From the NCBI GenBank assembly GCA_002720865.1, contig PBIO01000017.1, positions 62,001-126,000 on the forward strand: 64,000 bases of DNA, read 5' to 3'. This stretch comes from Halobacteriovorax sp. (lineage in GTDB: Bacteria; Bdellovibrionota; Bacteriovoracia; Bacteriovoracales; Bacteriovoracaceae). A model generated the notes under the pieces. The model worked only from the letters and a program-made list of their open reading frames with translations. It ran no database searches and had not been told where the DNA came from. Positions 1 through 9,093 of this stretch are shown here, one piece after another. Position numbers and translations under genes: made by a program. Position 1 is the first letter of the stretch. Each line of letters begins with the position of its first letter.

Positions 1-498
1 GGTTCTAATAAGGTCAACGCTATAATCTTTTTTATCAATGGCCTCTAGCTGTATCCACTCACCTTCTGCTAATTCCATTATAACTCTAGACATTTCAGAA
101 ACTAAAACTGGTGATTCTTGCTTACATAGATTTGTAATCACTGAAGCAAGTAAATAGTCCCCTGCTAAAACTGCTTTTTTATTAGAAGCGGCAGCATTTA
201 TAGAGTCCTTGCCTCTTCTAGTGGAAGCATTATCAACTACGTCATCGTGGGCCAAAGAAGCGGCGTGAACCATCTCAATACTTTGAGCACAAACTTCTAG
301 GCGGTCTTCATCTACACCGAAAAATTGCCCCATTAAGAAAGTTAAAAGTGGTCTAAGCCTTTTTCCACCTAAGAAAACAGTTTTACCTAGAAGAGAGTTA
401 ATCTCTTTATTACAGGACTCATATGGAATTTCCATATCAAGGTCCTGGGCCTTTCCCAAAGCTTGGGCTGGGATTTCTTGTAAAAAAGTTTCTAACAC
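1..498 (-). CDS. Polyprenyl diphosphate synthase, N-terminal part (continues off the left edge)
   Basis: This gene makes the isoprenoid side chain (probably heptaprenyl or octaprenyl diphosphate) that MenA attaches to the quinone ring. The sequence shows GGKRLRP near residues 45-53 and the first Asp-rich motif DDVVD at residues 85-89, preceded by SIEMVHAASLAH, the usual context in trans-prenyltransferases. The second Asp-rich motif lies outside the window. The start is taken as GTG at 498 because AAAGGAT sits about 10 bases upstream and no ATG fits. It diverges from the menaquinone operon, which supports a role in menaquinone. Chain length cannot be read from this fragment, so no symbol is given. 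Confidence 0.9.
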   Translation of the reverse strand, partial: MLETFLQEIPAQALGKAQDLDMEIPYESCNKEINSLLGKTVFLGGKRLRPLLTFLMGQFFGVDEDRLEVCAQSIEMVHAASLAHDDVVDNASTRRGKDSINAAASNKKAVLAGDYLLASVITNLCKQESPVLVSEMSRVIMELAEGEWIQLEAIDKKDYSVDLIRT

Positions 499-640
499 TT
501 CGCAATATCCTTTTTCTGTAAAGTATTTGTAACACTATGAGCCTTCAATGTAAATGAGACATGGCCTTAACCTTCTTGCCTGCCGCGTTTAAAAAAGGTA
601 AAAATTGGCCATAAATCACTAATTGTTACACGAGGCATTA

Positions 641-1354
641 ATGAGCACTGTAAAGGCCAGAAAACCTGAATCTTGGAAAATCTTTGACGATATCGCACCA
701 ACCTATGATTTCTTAAATCATTTCTTAAGCCTAGGCATCGATGTTCTCTGGAGAAAAAATTTTTTAAGAAACCTTCCTAATAAGCAAGATCTCGTGGCCT
801 ATGATTTAGCTACTGGAACTGGAGATGTTGCACTTGCTTTAGCCAAAGACTCCAAAATAAAAACAGTAACGGGTATCGATTTAAGTGTGGGAATGCTTGA
901 GTACGGTAAACAAAAAGTTAAAAAAAATAAATTAGAAAATAAAATTTTTATGGAAGAAGGAGACGGCGTAACGATACCCAAAGATGATAATTCTGCCGAT
1001 GTTATAACTGTAGCTTTTGGGATTAGAAATTTTCCGGACCCACAAACGTCTCTTATAAACATGGTTAGAGTATTGAGAAACGGTGGGCGCGCCATGATAA
1101 TGGAGTTTAGCCTTCCAAAAAACTTTATCATCAGATTTTTCTATCTGCTATATTTCAGACATATCTTACCTGCAATCGGGAACGCTTTTAGTAAAAATAA
1201 AGATGCTTATACTTACCTAAACGAATCTGTAGAAGATTTTCCTTATGGAAAAGACTTTACAGACATGATGGTTGTGGCAGGTATGAAAAATGTTAGAATC
1301 GTGCCTCTAAGTTTTGGAATCGCCTCTCTTTATATTGGTGATGTGGAAAAATAA
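641..1354 (+). CDS. menG: Demethylmenaquinone C-methyltransferase (UbiE/MenG family)
   Basis: It performs the last step of menaquinone synthesis, methylating demethylmenaquinone with S-adenosylmethionine. The SAM motif I DLATGTGDVALAL lies near residues 55-67. The UbiE signature is visible as YDFLNHFLSLGIDVLWRK near the N-terminus and FGIRNFPD in the middle. A TTG six codons upstream is possible, but ATG at 641 has GAGG five bases before it and gives the usual family length of about 237 residues. Its stop TAA overlaps the menF start in TAATG, so translation is coupled. A UbiE role in ubiquinone synthesis is unlikely because all neighbours are menaquinone genes. Confidence 0.93.
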   Translation: MSTVKARKPESWKIFDDIAPTYDFLNHFLSLGIDVLWRKNFLRNLPNKQDLVAYDLATGTGDVALALAKDSKIKTVTGIDLSVGMLEYGKQKVKKNKLENKIFMEEGDGVTIPKDDNSADVITVAFGIRNFPDPQTSLINMVRVLRNGGRAMIMEFSLPKNFIIRFFYLLYFRHILPAIGNAFSKNKDAYTYLNESVEDFPYGKDFTDMMVVAGMKNVRIVPLSFGIASLYIGDVEK

Positions 1355-2664
1355 TGGTTGAATTTCATGACCTAAAAAATCAACTTCTCAAAGGACTAAG
1401 TAACTTCTGTAAATCCAAAGAACTTAGTGATGGAGAGTTATATACCTTTAAAATGGAAGTAAATATTCAGTCCATCAGAGACCTTATTCCATTTTTAAAA
1501 GATATGACCTGCAGTTATATGAAATCCCCGGATGGGTCTGAAGTTTTAGGTCTAGGAACTCTTTGCGTCTATAAAAATTCTCTAGAGATGGAGTTAATAA
1601 AAGAGGAATTAAAAAAGAATCCTGAGCTTATTTATCTTGGCGCCCTCCCCTTCAATAAGAACTCAAAACTAGAGTCTGAATGGTCTGACTTTAATGGAAA
1701 TAACTTTTTTTTACCTGTTGTAGTAATCGCTAGAGAGGGACATAAAACATTTTTAAAAGTTAACTTCAAGGGCACTTCCCAGAAGAGTGAATTTCAAGAA
1801 ATGAATCTTACGACTACCGTAAATTCACTTTTAACCTTTGTTCATAGAGATAGTGAAAATATTAAGATTGAGAAAGAAGATCTCACATTTCAAGAAGACC
1901 AGTGGGATAATCTTATTTCAGAAAGCCAAAAAGCATTTTCAGATACCGAGCTTAAAAAAGTAGTTCTCGCAAGAGGTAAAATTACTGAATACGATAAAGT
2001 GGTTGATGCTTTTAAACTATTCGAAAACTTTAAGTCTGCCCCAAATCAATATGAATTCTTTTTTCATATTGCGAATGGTTCAAGTTTTATCTCTTTTACT
2101 CCTGAAAAGCTCTTTTCATTACATGACAATATTATTGTCGTTGACTCAATTGCAGGAACTCTTAAGAAAACTGATAGCAATAAGGGAACCGAACTTTTGC
2201 ACTCAACAAAAGATCTTGATGAACACCGATTTGTTTCAAATTTCATCAAAGAAAACTTACTTTGCATTAGTTCAGAGGTTTTCGAATTGTTTAAAGAGGA
2301 AATTTTATCTTTACCAACCCTTTTTCATATTCACTCAAGATATAAAGCACAAATAAATGAGGACCTTAGTATTGTAGATATAGTAAGTCTTCTTCACCCA
2401 ACTCCAGCAGTGGGAGGGTTTCCAAGGAACGCTGCCCTTAATTTCATAAATAATAATGAGAAGCTAAACCGAGGTTTATACGCTGGCCCAATTGGAAGGA
2501 TCTCAAAATCTTATACAGAATTTGCTGTAGGAATACGCTCTCTATTAGTAAAAGATAATAGAATTCATTTTTATGGTGGAGCGGGAATAGTTAATAAAAG
2601 TATTGCAAGCAAAGAGTGGATAGAGACAGGAGATAAAATAGAGAGTGTTCAATGCATGATGTAA
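1354..2664 (+). CDS. menF: Isochorismate synthase
   Basis: It converts chorismate to isochorismate, the entry step of menaquinone synthesis. The C-terminal chorismate-binding domain covers about residues 180-435, with VVLARGK, HPTPAVGGFPR near residue 347 and GLYAGPIG near 375. The N-terminal 170 residues are poorly conserved, as is usual for MenF/EntC proteins. The length of 436 residues is typical. It overlaps menG by one base and menD by 13 bases. An EntC/DhbC siderophore role is excluded only by context: the next genes are menD, menA and menC. Confidence 0.92.
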   Translation: MVEFHDLKNQLLKGLSNFCKSKELSDGELYTFKMEVNIQSIRDLIPFLKDMTCSYMKSPDGSEVLGLGTLCVYKNSLEMELIKEELKKNPELIYLGALPFNKNSKLESEWSDFNGNNFFLPVVVIAREGHKTFLKVNFKGTSQKSEFQEMNLTTTVNSLLTFVHRDSENIKIEKEDLTFQEDQWDNLISESQKAFSDTELKKVVLARGKITEYDKVVDAFKLFENFKSAPNQYEFFFHIANGSSFISFTPEKLFSLHDNIIVVDSIAGTLKKTDSNKGTELLHSTKDLDEHRFVSNFIKENLLCISSEVFELFKEEILSLPTLFHIHSRYKAQINEDLSIVDIVSLLHPTPAVGGFPRNAALNFINNNEKLNRGLYAGPIGRISKSYTEFAVGIRSLLVKDNRIHFYGGAGIVNKSIASKEWIETGDKIESVQCMM

Positions 2665-4349
2665 ATCTGCTTCCTAATATTAATCGGGTATGGACAACTA
2701 TCTTAATCGAGTGTCTTAAGAATCATCAAATTAAAACTTTCTTTACTTCGCCTGGATTAAGGAATGCCCCAATTTTAAGTGCAATTTCTGCCTTAGAAAC
2801 GGCAAAAGTCCACAGCGGAATTGATGAAAGAAGTATGGCCTTTAGGGCTTTAGGTTATTCAAAGTTTACAGGAAGTCCGGGCGTTTTAGTATGTACTAGT
2901 GGTACTGCCATGGCCAACTATCTTCCAGCAGTAATTGAAGCCTATCAAACAAATATACCCTTAATTATAATTTCTGCAGATAGACCTAAGGAACTGGTCG
3001 AATTAGGCGATAATCAGTCAATAATTCAAAATAATATTTTTGGGGATTACTTAAGAGGACAACTTCTTCTTGATACGCCAAATATCAAAATAGAACCCCA
3101 AGAGTTTTACGATAAATTAAGCAGATTCTTAAATGGTGATAAACCAGCTGGTCCACTACATATTAATTTCCCTTTTAGTGAGCCACTAGACTTAACAACC
3201 GATACAACCCCCTCTGAATATAAGAATAAGCTTAATTATCTTAAAGATAAAAGAACCTACGATAAAACTAAAATCGAATTTGAGCTCCCAAAAATTGATA
3301 AGAGTAAGAAAACATTATTAGTCGTAGGTGCAGTACCAGAATATGAAGATAAGTCTCAAATAAAAAGTTTCATCAATGAATCAGGATTACCTTGTTTTTT
3401 AGATATTGGCTCTGGATTAAAATTTTCAGATATAGACAGTAATAAGATACTGCCTAGCTTTGAGCACCCTGAAATCAGGACATTGCTGGAACAAAATAAG
3501 CCAGAAGTTATAATTCATTTAGGTGGAAGATTAGTTTCAAAGCATTATTATAGCTTTTTAAAAAAGACTCCTGAGCTTGAAGTCTTGTTAGTTGGTAACG
3601 AGGGTCAGTATACTCACCCGGCTCAAAACCCAACTTGGAAAATCAACGCACCAATCTCTAATTTTTGTAAAAAGGCCATTGAAACTAGCTATATACAAAA
3701 TAGAACTCCCTATACTTTTGATTGCAAACACGTTGTAGGTCAGAAAGAAGATATAATAGATAATTCCCCTTTCAGTTTTCCTTCAATTTCTAAGAGAATT
3801 GTCGAGCTATTACCTGAAGGATCAAATCTTTACCTTGGGAACTCTACTTCGATCAGGTCTTTTGATGCCTTCGCAAGCACAAAAACCCATGCAAAAAATA
3901 TCAAAGTTTTCTCTCATCGTGGAGCTAGCGGCATTGAAGGATTTAACGCCTCAGCGCTTGGTCTGGCTGAAGTAAGTGATGGTCCAACTGTTTTGGTTCA
4001 TGGAGATATTGGATTTCTTCATGATATGGGATCTCTTTTAATGTACAAAAACTTAAAACTTCCTCTTATAAATATTATTGTCAATAATAAGGGAGGAGGA
4101 ATATTTAGACATCTTCCAATTGCCAATGATTCAGTCACACTTCCTCTGATCACTACAGAACATGATATGGAATTTGAGAAACTTTTTGATTGGCTAGGTT
4201 TAGATTACACTTTAGTTGATAATATATCTCGTTTAGAGTCAGCATTCGGAAATGCGCTAAAGAAACAGTCCATTTGCTTTATAGAAGCAACGATCAACCA
4301 AGATGAAAATATGGCCGTTTATGAAAGGCTAAAAACTCTAAAACTATGA
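2652..4349 (+). CDS. menD: SEPHCHC synthase (MenD)
   Basis: This thiamine-diphosphate enzyme joins 2-oxoglutarate and isochorismate to give the succinyl-cyclohexadiene intermediate. The N-terminal pyrimidine-binding domain has DERSMAFRALGYSK near residues 57-70, with its catalytic-type Glu, and CTSGTAMANYLPA. The C-terminal pyrophosphate-binding domain shows HGDIGFLHD near residue 449 followed by NNKGGGIF, the metal and diphosphate motif. The length of 565 residues is normal. The start codon lies inside the menF end (13-base overlap) and the stop overlaps menA by four bases, so it sits in a strictly coupled operon. Confidence 0.94.
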   Translation: MHDVNLLPNINRVWTTILIECLKNHQIKTFFTSPGLRNAPILSAISALETAKVHSGIDERSMAFRALGYSKFTGSPGVLVCTSGTAMANYLPAVIEAYQTNIPLIIISADRPKELVELGDNQSIIQNNIFGDYLRGQLLLDTPNIKIEPQEFYDKLSRFLNGDKPAGPLHINFPFSEPLDLTTDTTPSEYKNKLNYLKDKRTYDKTKIEFELPKIDKSKKTLLVVGAVPEYEDKSQIKSFINESGLPCFLDIGSGLKFSDIDSNKILPSFEHPEIRTLLEQNKPEVIIHLGGRLVSKHYYSFLKKTPELEVLLVGNEGQYTHPAQNPTWKINAPISNFCKKAIETSYIQNRTPYTFDCKHVVGQKEDIIDNSPFSFPSISKRIVELLPEGSNLYLGNSTSIRSFDAFASTKTHAKNIKVFSHRGASGIEGFNASALGLAEVSDGPTVLVHGDIGFLHDMGSLLMYKNLKLPLINIIVNNKGGGIFRHLPIANDSVTLPLITTEHDMEFEKLFDWLGLDYTLVDNISRLESAFGNALKKQSICFIEATINQDENMAVYERLKTLKL

Positions 4350-5230
4350 TTTCAAAAAGCTCTGCTTGGTTACTTGCCACTAGACCAAAAACATTACCCG
4401 CTTCAATAGGACCAGTTTTACTTGGAACCTCCCTTGCATCTTTTGAGCAAATTAAAACGACGCTACCGATTATCATTTTGATTTTAATAAATGCAGTAAC
4501 TCTACAGATTGGGACAAACCTCGTTAATGATTATTTTGATTCAGTTAGAGGTTTAGATGATCATAATAGAATTGGACCCGACAGAGCACTTCAAATGGGC
4601 TGGCTTACGAAAGAAGAACTTAAGCGAGGGATAATTTTTGTCTTTACCCTAGCCTTCGTTTTTGGATGTTTTCTTATGTACATAGGTGGTCTACCAATAG
4701 TCATCATAGGCCTTATGTCACTCCTTATGGCCTTTATGTACACTGGTGGTCCCCTACCCTTAAGCTACTTCGGCCTAGGTGAAGTCTTGGCCTTTATTTT
4801 TTTCGGCCCGATCCCGGTTTGGGGTACCTATTTTTTAATCACAAAAGACTATGATTATTTTCCTGCCATAGTTGGCTGTATACCTGGTCTCATCTCTTTA
4901 GCTCTTATGGGAATAAATAACTTGAGAGATCATCTTAACGACAAAGAAAAAGGAAAAAAAACCTTAACCACGATTTTTGGTACAAATTTTGGTAGAGGGC
5001 TAATTCTATTTGGTGCCTTTTTCCCTAACCTTCTCTCAGTTATTTTCTTTTTAAAATTTGAAAATTACTATTTTTTAACACCAATTCTAGCTTTTTTAGC
5101 CTTTAGTAAAATTTGGTTATATGTTCTTAAAGGAAAAATAAACTCAGAATTAAATAATTCACTTGCTGCTACAGGGAAGTTTCTTTTCTTAACCTGCCTA
5201 TTAAACGCCATTGGGTTTTTCTCCCTTTGA
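4346..5230 (+). CDS. menA: 1,4-dihydroxy-2-naphthoate polyprenyltransferase
   Basis: This UbiA-superfamily integral membrane enzyme attaches the polyprenyl chain to dihydroxynaphthoate in the inner membrane. RPKTLPASIGPVLLG at the N-terminus is typical of MenA. The first Asp-rich motif NDYFDSVRGLDD is near residues 61-72 and the second, NLRDHLNDKEKGKKT, near 191-206. About eight hydrophobic segments are visible. The length of 294 residues matches the family. Start and stop overlap menD and menC by four bases each. Confidence 0.94.
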   Translation: MISKSSAWLLATRPKTLPASIGPVLLGTSLASFEQIKTTLPIIILILINAVTLQIGTNLVNDYFDSVRGLDDHNRIGPDRALQMGWLTKEELKRGIIFVFTLAFVFGCFLMYIGGLPIVIIGLMSLLMAFMYTGGPLPLSYFGLGEVLAFIFFGPIPVWGTYFLITKDYDYFPAIVGCIPGLISLALMGINNLRDHLNDKEKGKKTLTTIFGTNFGRGLILFGAFFPNLLSVIFFLKFENYYFLTPILAFLAFSKIWLYVLKGKINSELNNSLAATGKFLFLTCLLNAIGFFSL

Positions 5231-6111
5231 AACTAATCAAAATTTCTCCTATTCAAAAAAAGATTATCTACAAAAAACCTGTTAATGTAGCAGGGAAAAT
5301 TTATAACGAAAGAGAGATCTTCGAGTTAGAGGTTTATACTGACCATGGAACAACCCATACAGAACTGTCATTAATTGATAATTTACATCAATCCACTTAT
5401 CGTGAAGCTTTAAACTCATATATAAATCCTGAAAATTTTATTAACTGGCATCGTGAGATTAAGTATCCGATCGAAGCAGCACTTTTTCAAATTTCACAAC
5501 CAGGGAACCGCATAGCTAATATTAGAGTTAATTCTTATCTTGACCCCTCCATCGAAAGAAAGTCCATCCACCAAGAACATACATATAAAGTAAAAATTGG
5601 ACGAGGTAGTATTGATTCTGACGTTGAGCTTCTTAAGGGACTAGAACATAAATGCTTAAGACTTGATGCCAATAGAACATTAAGTTCACCAGAGTTTGAA
5701 AAGTACCTTCAGGTATTAGAGAACTATGATTATTTTGAAGAGCCTTTTTCCGACATCAAAGATTATAACCTTTTCCCGAATGAACGATTTGCACTTGATG
5801 AAAATATTGAAAACCTTGAGCTTCAAAAACTCACATCAGTAAAAGCCTTTGTTATTAAGCCGAGCCTTTTAGGATTAGAAAAAACCCTTCAGCTTATTAA
5901 AACGGCCAAAAATCTTGGCAAAAGAGTAGTTATTAGCTCCACTTTTGAAGGAGAAATAGGTCATCTTTCCCTAGGAAGAATCGCTTCTTATTCGGATAAC
6001 TACCTCGGCTATCGCGAAGAGCATGGCCTTGGAACTATTAGCTTTTTATCAGATTCCTTAAAAATCATAGGAATCTGCGTAGTTAAAAACGGAATAGAAC
6101 TTAAATTTTAA
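5227..6111 (+). CDS. menC: o-Succinylbenzoate synthase
   Basis: This enolase-superfamily dehydratase turns SHCHC into o-succinylbenzoate. The metal-ligand positions are visible as RLDAN near residue 146, EEPFSD near 171 and ALDEN near 190. The two catalytic Lys regions are YKVKIGR near 120 and VIKPS near 211. The start is TTG, overlapping the menA stop in TTGA, a coupling arrangement also used between dinB and the menE-menH fusion in this window. It is the last gene of the five-gene men operon. menB is not in the window. Confidence 0.9.
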   Translation: MKLIKISPIQKKIIYKKPVNVAGKIYNEREIFELEVYTDHGTTHTELSLIDNLHQSTYREALNSYINPENFINWHREIKYPIEAALFQISQPGNRIANIRVNSYLDPSIERKSIHQEHTYKVKIGRGSIDSDVELLKGLEHKCLRLDANRTLSSPEFEKYLQVLENYDYFEEPFSDIKDYNLFPNERFALDENIENLELQKLTSVKAFVIKPSLLGLEKTLQLIKTAKNLGKRVVISSTFEGEIGHLSLGRIASYSDNYLGYREEHGLGTISFLSDSLKIIGICVVKNGIELKF

Positions 6112-6169
6112 CTTAGTTCCCGTAAGAAATTACCCGATAATCTTTTAAACACTTTCTAAAGGATTATTT

Positions 6170-6580
6170 ATGAAACACCTATTTCTTTGCTTACTCTCCC
6201 TGGCCCTTCTTACTCCTCCGGTTATGTCCCAAGACGACGACTCTTCTACGAATAGAGAAGATAGAAAGGAAAAACGCCAAGACAGAAGAGAAGATAGAAA
6301 AGAGAAACGCCAGGAAAGAAGAGAAGATAGAAAAGAAAAACGCCAAGACAGAAGAGAGGCGAGAAAAGAAAAACGTAAAAAAAGAAAAGAAGAGAAGAAA
6401 GAAAAACGTAAAGAAAGACGTGAAAAAAGAAAGAAAAATCGCGAGGCCAGAAAAGAAAAACGAAAAGAAAGAAGATCAGCTCGTAAGGAACGAAGAAGCC
6501 AAAGAAGAGAAACCAGAAAGGCTAAAAGGTCTGAGAGAAGGTCGGACCGTAAAGAGGCTCGAAAGCAGAGAAAAAACTAA
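6170..6580 (+). CDS. Secreted Lys/Arg/Glu-rich protein built of 11-residue repeats
   Basis: Residues 1-20 form a clear signal peptide ending PVMS, followed by an acidic patch QDDDSS. From residue 29 to the end the protein consists of about ten units of 11 residues, for example REDRKEKRQDR, REDRKEKRQER and RSARKERRSQR, with one shortened unit near residue 84. This gives a 33-base tandem repeat in the DNA from about 6254. The 11-residue period fits a hendecad or single charged helix, and the mature protein is extremely basic. AAAGGATT lies before the ATG. Binding to nucleic acid or lipopolysaccharide outside the cell is only an inference from charge. I recognise no family. Confidence 0.75.
   Translation: MKHLFLCLLSLALLTPPVMSQDDDSSTNREDRKEKRQDRREDRKEKRQERREDRKEKRQDRREARKEKRKKRKEEKKEKRKERREKRKKNREARKEKRKERRSARKERRSQRRETRKAKRSERRSDRKEARKQRKN
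6254..6577 (+). repeat. 33-bp tandem repeat encoding an 11-residue unit
   Basis: About ten imperfect copies of a 33-base unit run through the coding region. The first three are nearly identical at protein level (REDRKEKRQDR or its QER variant) and later copies diverge to REARKEKRKER and RSARKERRSQR. One copy is shortened by about four codons. The period is exact in codons, so the repeat is maintained as protein structure. Confidence 0.8.
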
Positions 6581-6591
6581 GACCCTAGTAT

Positions 6592-9093
6592 TTAAAAACG
6601 AAATCTTGAGATTAGCGGGTCATGGTCAGATAGCCTACCCATATAATCTGAGTTTATATGAAGGACCTCAAATTCGGGGTCCTTTTTTAATAGATTCTCA
6701 TTCACAAAAATATAATCTAAGGCCTGAGAACTACCGTTAAAGTTTGTCGTATATCTTTTATCCTCTGGCCAAAGATTACCATAGGTCATTAAATTCTTTA
6801 AAAGGTTGCCCTCAAGAACTCGCATAGGGTTCTCGGTCATATAAGCATTGAAGTCCCCAACCACAGCTATATTCGCTTTTGGGTTTTTAAAAGAAAGTCT
6901 TCCTACAAACTCATTAATCTTCATGGCAAGTCTCGCCCTTCTTTCTTCAGAGCCAAGTGTAACCGGCTGAATAGCAGACCATGCTGAACTGTCTCCAAGT
7001 TTGGAATTAAAATGATTTCCGATAACAAAAACAGGCTCACCTTTGAAGGTGAATTCAGCAATAATAGACTTTCTAGTGCCTTTAAAAGCGATATCAGTAG
7101 GACTAACTCGGCCAGGATTGTAGTTTATTGAACCATTGTCTAAAATTATTGTTTCTGACATGGGACTTGGTGGCGGTCGATGTTCAAATCCCAATCTTTT
7201 GGCATTATAAATCATAGCAACTCTAATATTTCCGCCAGGAACACCGCCTTCATGATGATTTACCGGATCTATATTCAAAGGCCGATAATCATAAGCATCT
7301 CCACAATCAATTGAGTCGATTATATTGGACATTGTTCGATCGGCAGCAGAGCCCCCCGAAAAGTCTTCACCGTTATTATCTTGAACTTCTACTAAATTAA
7401 CGACGTCTGGACACTTAAGTGTCGTTTTAATCGCCATACCAACCCTTTTTACTCGAGCCGTTTGGTCAGCACTTAAATTTTCAATATTAAAAGTAGCAAT
7501 GGTGAGCTGGTCTTCTTCTGGCGTTAGTTTAGTAATTGGTCTATTTTCTAGCTTAACTTCTCCTAGCCCTTCATAACCATTAATTAAAACATCCTGGCTT
7601 TCAGGAAGAACAATACTAAACTCGCCATCTCCAAAAATATTCATCTCATAGGTCAATACACCTTCAACTGCTCCGTTGATCAAGTCACCGACATTAAAAT
7701 ATTTTTTATTAGGAATTCCTTTACTAAGATGATTTGAAACAATTTGAACAATTTCTGGATTAAAATCACCTGCCAGTGGATCAATCATGATTCCATTAAC
7801 CCAGGTGCTATGAGATTTTTCTTCTTTAGCATCCCCGATAATATATAAATTTAAATAATCTTTCGGTCTCTGACTATCGTATTCCTCATAACCGCCTCTA
7901 AAACCAACGATTCTTAAGTCGTTCATTTTTAAGCGCATACCTTCAAGACTTTCCCAGAAATCAATTCCGTCTTCTAAATCTAGCCCTGGCTTAAAATTTA
8001 AGTCACCTACCCATGAAGAGACCCTAGCATTTGGAATATCTCTACCACCTATTCCGATTTTAACAGCTTTAGGCAATGCATTTGAACGTGAAAGGATTTT
8101 TACAGAGTTAACATCCATAAGGGAGGTTCGAGACATCCTCGTGCCAGTGACTTCTTCAAAGACGGTGGCCTTAACCTCTACTAAATCACCAAGCTTTAAT
8201 CCTTCCTCATTCTTTTCTTTAAAAACTCTTACCCCATCAGAGGTACGAGGGTTATTATCACCTTCAATATCTTGAATATAAAACTCAAAGCCTTTAGGAA
8301 ATCGATCATTACTACCAAGTGCGGTAACCACCCCTCTTGTTTTGACGATATTTCCTAATAATTTTGACCTATGTGATTCACCCTGAATTTCATAAATCTT
8401 TACGAGACCTAAGTCTTCTCCAGTTCTTTTAACGACAATTGAGTTCTGAACCGCCATAAAAGGTAGCTCTTTTAAGCTTTTTAAATATATTTTTAAGCTC
8501 TCTTTTGCAGAGACAATATTCTGAACATCTGTAAAGTCCCTATTAAGACCATTTCCATAGAAATAGCCGGGAAAAGTGGCATTGTTAAAGTAAAAATAAT
8601 CACTGATAGCTACTTTATAAACTCGATTTAAATCAAGAGACTCTCCGAGTTCACCGGAAATACCAAAATTTTCAACGATACCTCCTCTAAGCTCAAGCTT
8701 ATAGCTAACTCCTACAGTATGAAGGTCCGCCTTATTTGCTCTTTGATTTCTCTTTCTTAAAAAACGTTTAATCTGCTTCCCAGTCATGCGACCAGTTTTA
8801 AAATTATCCTTAGCACCACCAAGATCGTATAACCCAAGAGCTGTTTCAATTTCAGAGTCACTCATCTGGAGCTTTAATTCAGAAAATTTACTATCAACTA
8901 AAAGATCACTGGGAAAAAGTACAATATCAAGGTTGTTAACTTCCTTAATAGCAAGACCCATAAGTGTACTGGCTGTGTTTGAGCCTAGTTCTTTTTTGCT
9001 AGTGGCCAAGACCGACTCACCGAAATCATATCGATAGACCTTATCCGAACAACTAACAACTAAAATCAATATAAGAAGAAAGGTAGCTTTCAT
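6592..9093 (-). CDS. Lipoprotein extracellular nuclease (5'-nucleotidase C-like, OB-fold and endonuclease/exonuclease/phosphatase domains)
   Basis: The N-terminus has a lipobox, LVVSC. Residues 25-220 resemble a 5'-nucleotidase C-terminal domain: TGRMTGKQIKRFL, then VGVSYKLELRGG, then the NRVYKVAISDYF element. Residues about 244-325 look like the OB-fold found in ExeM-type extracellular nucleases. From about 530 there is an endonuclease/exonuclease/phosphatase domain with TIATFNIEN, NLVEVQD, GNHFNSK, VVGDFNAYM and LSDHDPL, so the catalytic residues are present. It probably degrades extracellular or prey DNA at the cell surface. Its start overlaps the preceding lipoprotein stop by one base, making it the last gene of a three-gene operon. 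Substrate is inferred. Confidence 0.82.
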   Translation of the reverse strand: MKATFLLILILVVSCSDKVYRYDFGESVLATSKKELGSNTASTLMGLAIKEVNNLDIVLFPSDLLVDSKFSELKLQMSDSEIETALGLYDLGGAKDNFKTGRMTGKQIKRFLRKRNQRANKADLHTVGVSYKLELRGGIVENFGISGELGESLDLNRVYKVAISDYFYFNNATFPGYFYGNGLNRDFTDVQNIVSAKESLKIYLKSLKELPFMAVQNSIVVKRTGEDLGLVKIYEIQGESHRSKLLGNIVKTRGVVTALGSNDRFPKGFEFYIQDIEGDNNPRTSDGVRVFKEKNEEGLKLGDLVEVKATVFEEVTGTRMSRTSLMDVNSVKILSRSNALPKAVKIGIGGRDIPNARVSSWVGDLNFKPGLDLEDGIDFWESLEGMRLKMNDLRIVGFRGGYEEYDSQRPKDYLNLYIIGDAKEEKSHSTWVNGIMIDPLAGDFNPEIVQIVSNHLSKGIPNKKYFNVGDLINGAVEGVLTYEMNIFGDGEFSIVLPESQDVLINGYEGLGEVKLENRPITKLTPEEDQLTIATFNIENLSADQTARVKRVGMAIKTTLKCPDVVNLVEVQDNNGEDFSGGSAADRTMSNIIDSIDCGDAYDYRPLNIDPVNHHEGGVPGGNIRVAMIYNAKRLGFEHRPPPSPMSETIILDNGSINYNPGRVSPTDIAFKGTRKSIIAEFTFKGEPVFVIGNHFNSKLGDSSAWSAIQPVTLGSEERRARLAMKINEFVGRLSFKNPKANIAVVGDFNAYMTENPMRVLEGNLLKNLMTYGNLWPEDKRYTTNFNGSSQALDYIFVNENLLKKDPEFEVLHINSDYMGRLSDHDPLISRFRF
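6661..6688 (+). terminator. Intrinsic terminator for the plus-strand gene, embedded in a convergent gene
   Basis: AAGGACC (6661-6667) pairs with GGTCCTT (6678-6684). A further T-G and C-G pair close a six-base loop, and a T run follows. It reads as a rho-independent terminator for transcripts coming from the repeat-protein gene. It lies about 70 bases inside the coding end of the opposite nuclease gene. Confidence 0.7.

Noticed and set aside
799-1131. Minus-strand frame inside menG
   Set aside because: It lies opposite conserved methyltransferase motifs and is a shadow.
2003-2356. Plus-strand frame inside menF
   Set aside because: Out of frame with the conserved chorismate-binding domain and without a ribosome site.
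6254-6577. Tandem repeats as a CRISPR array
   Set aside because: The repeats are contiguous, coding and without spacers.
6420-6740. Second plus-strand frame over the Lys/Arg repeats
   Set aside because: Purine-rich repeats keep several frames open; the signal peptide and ribosome site belong only to the 6170 frame.
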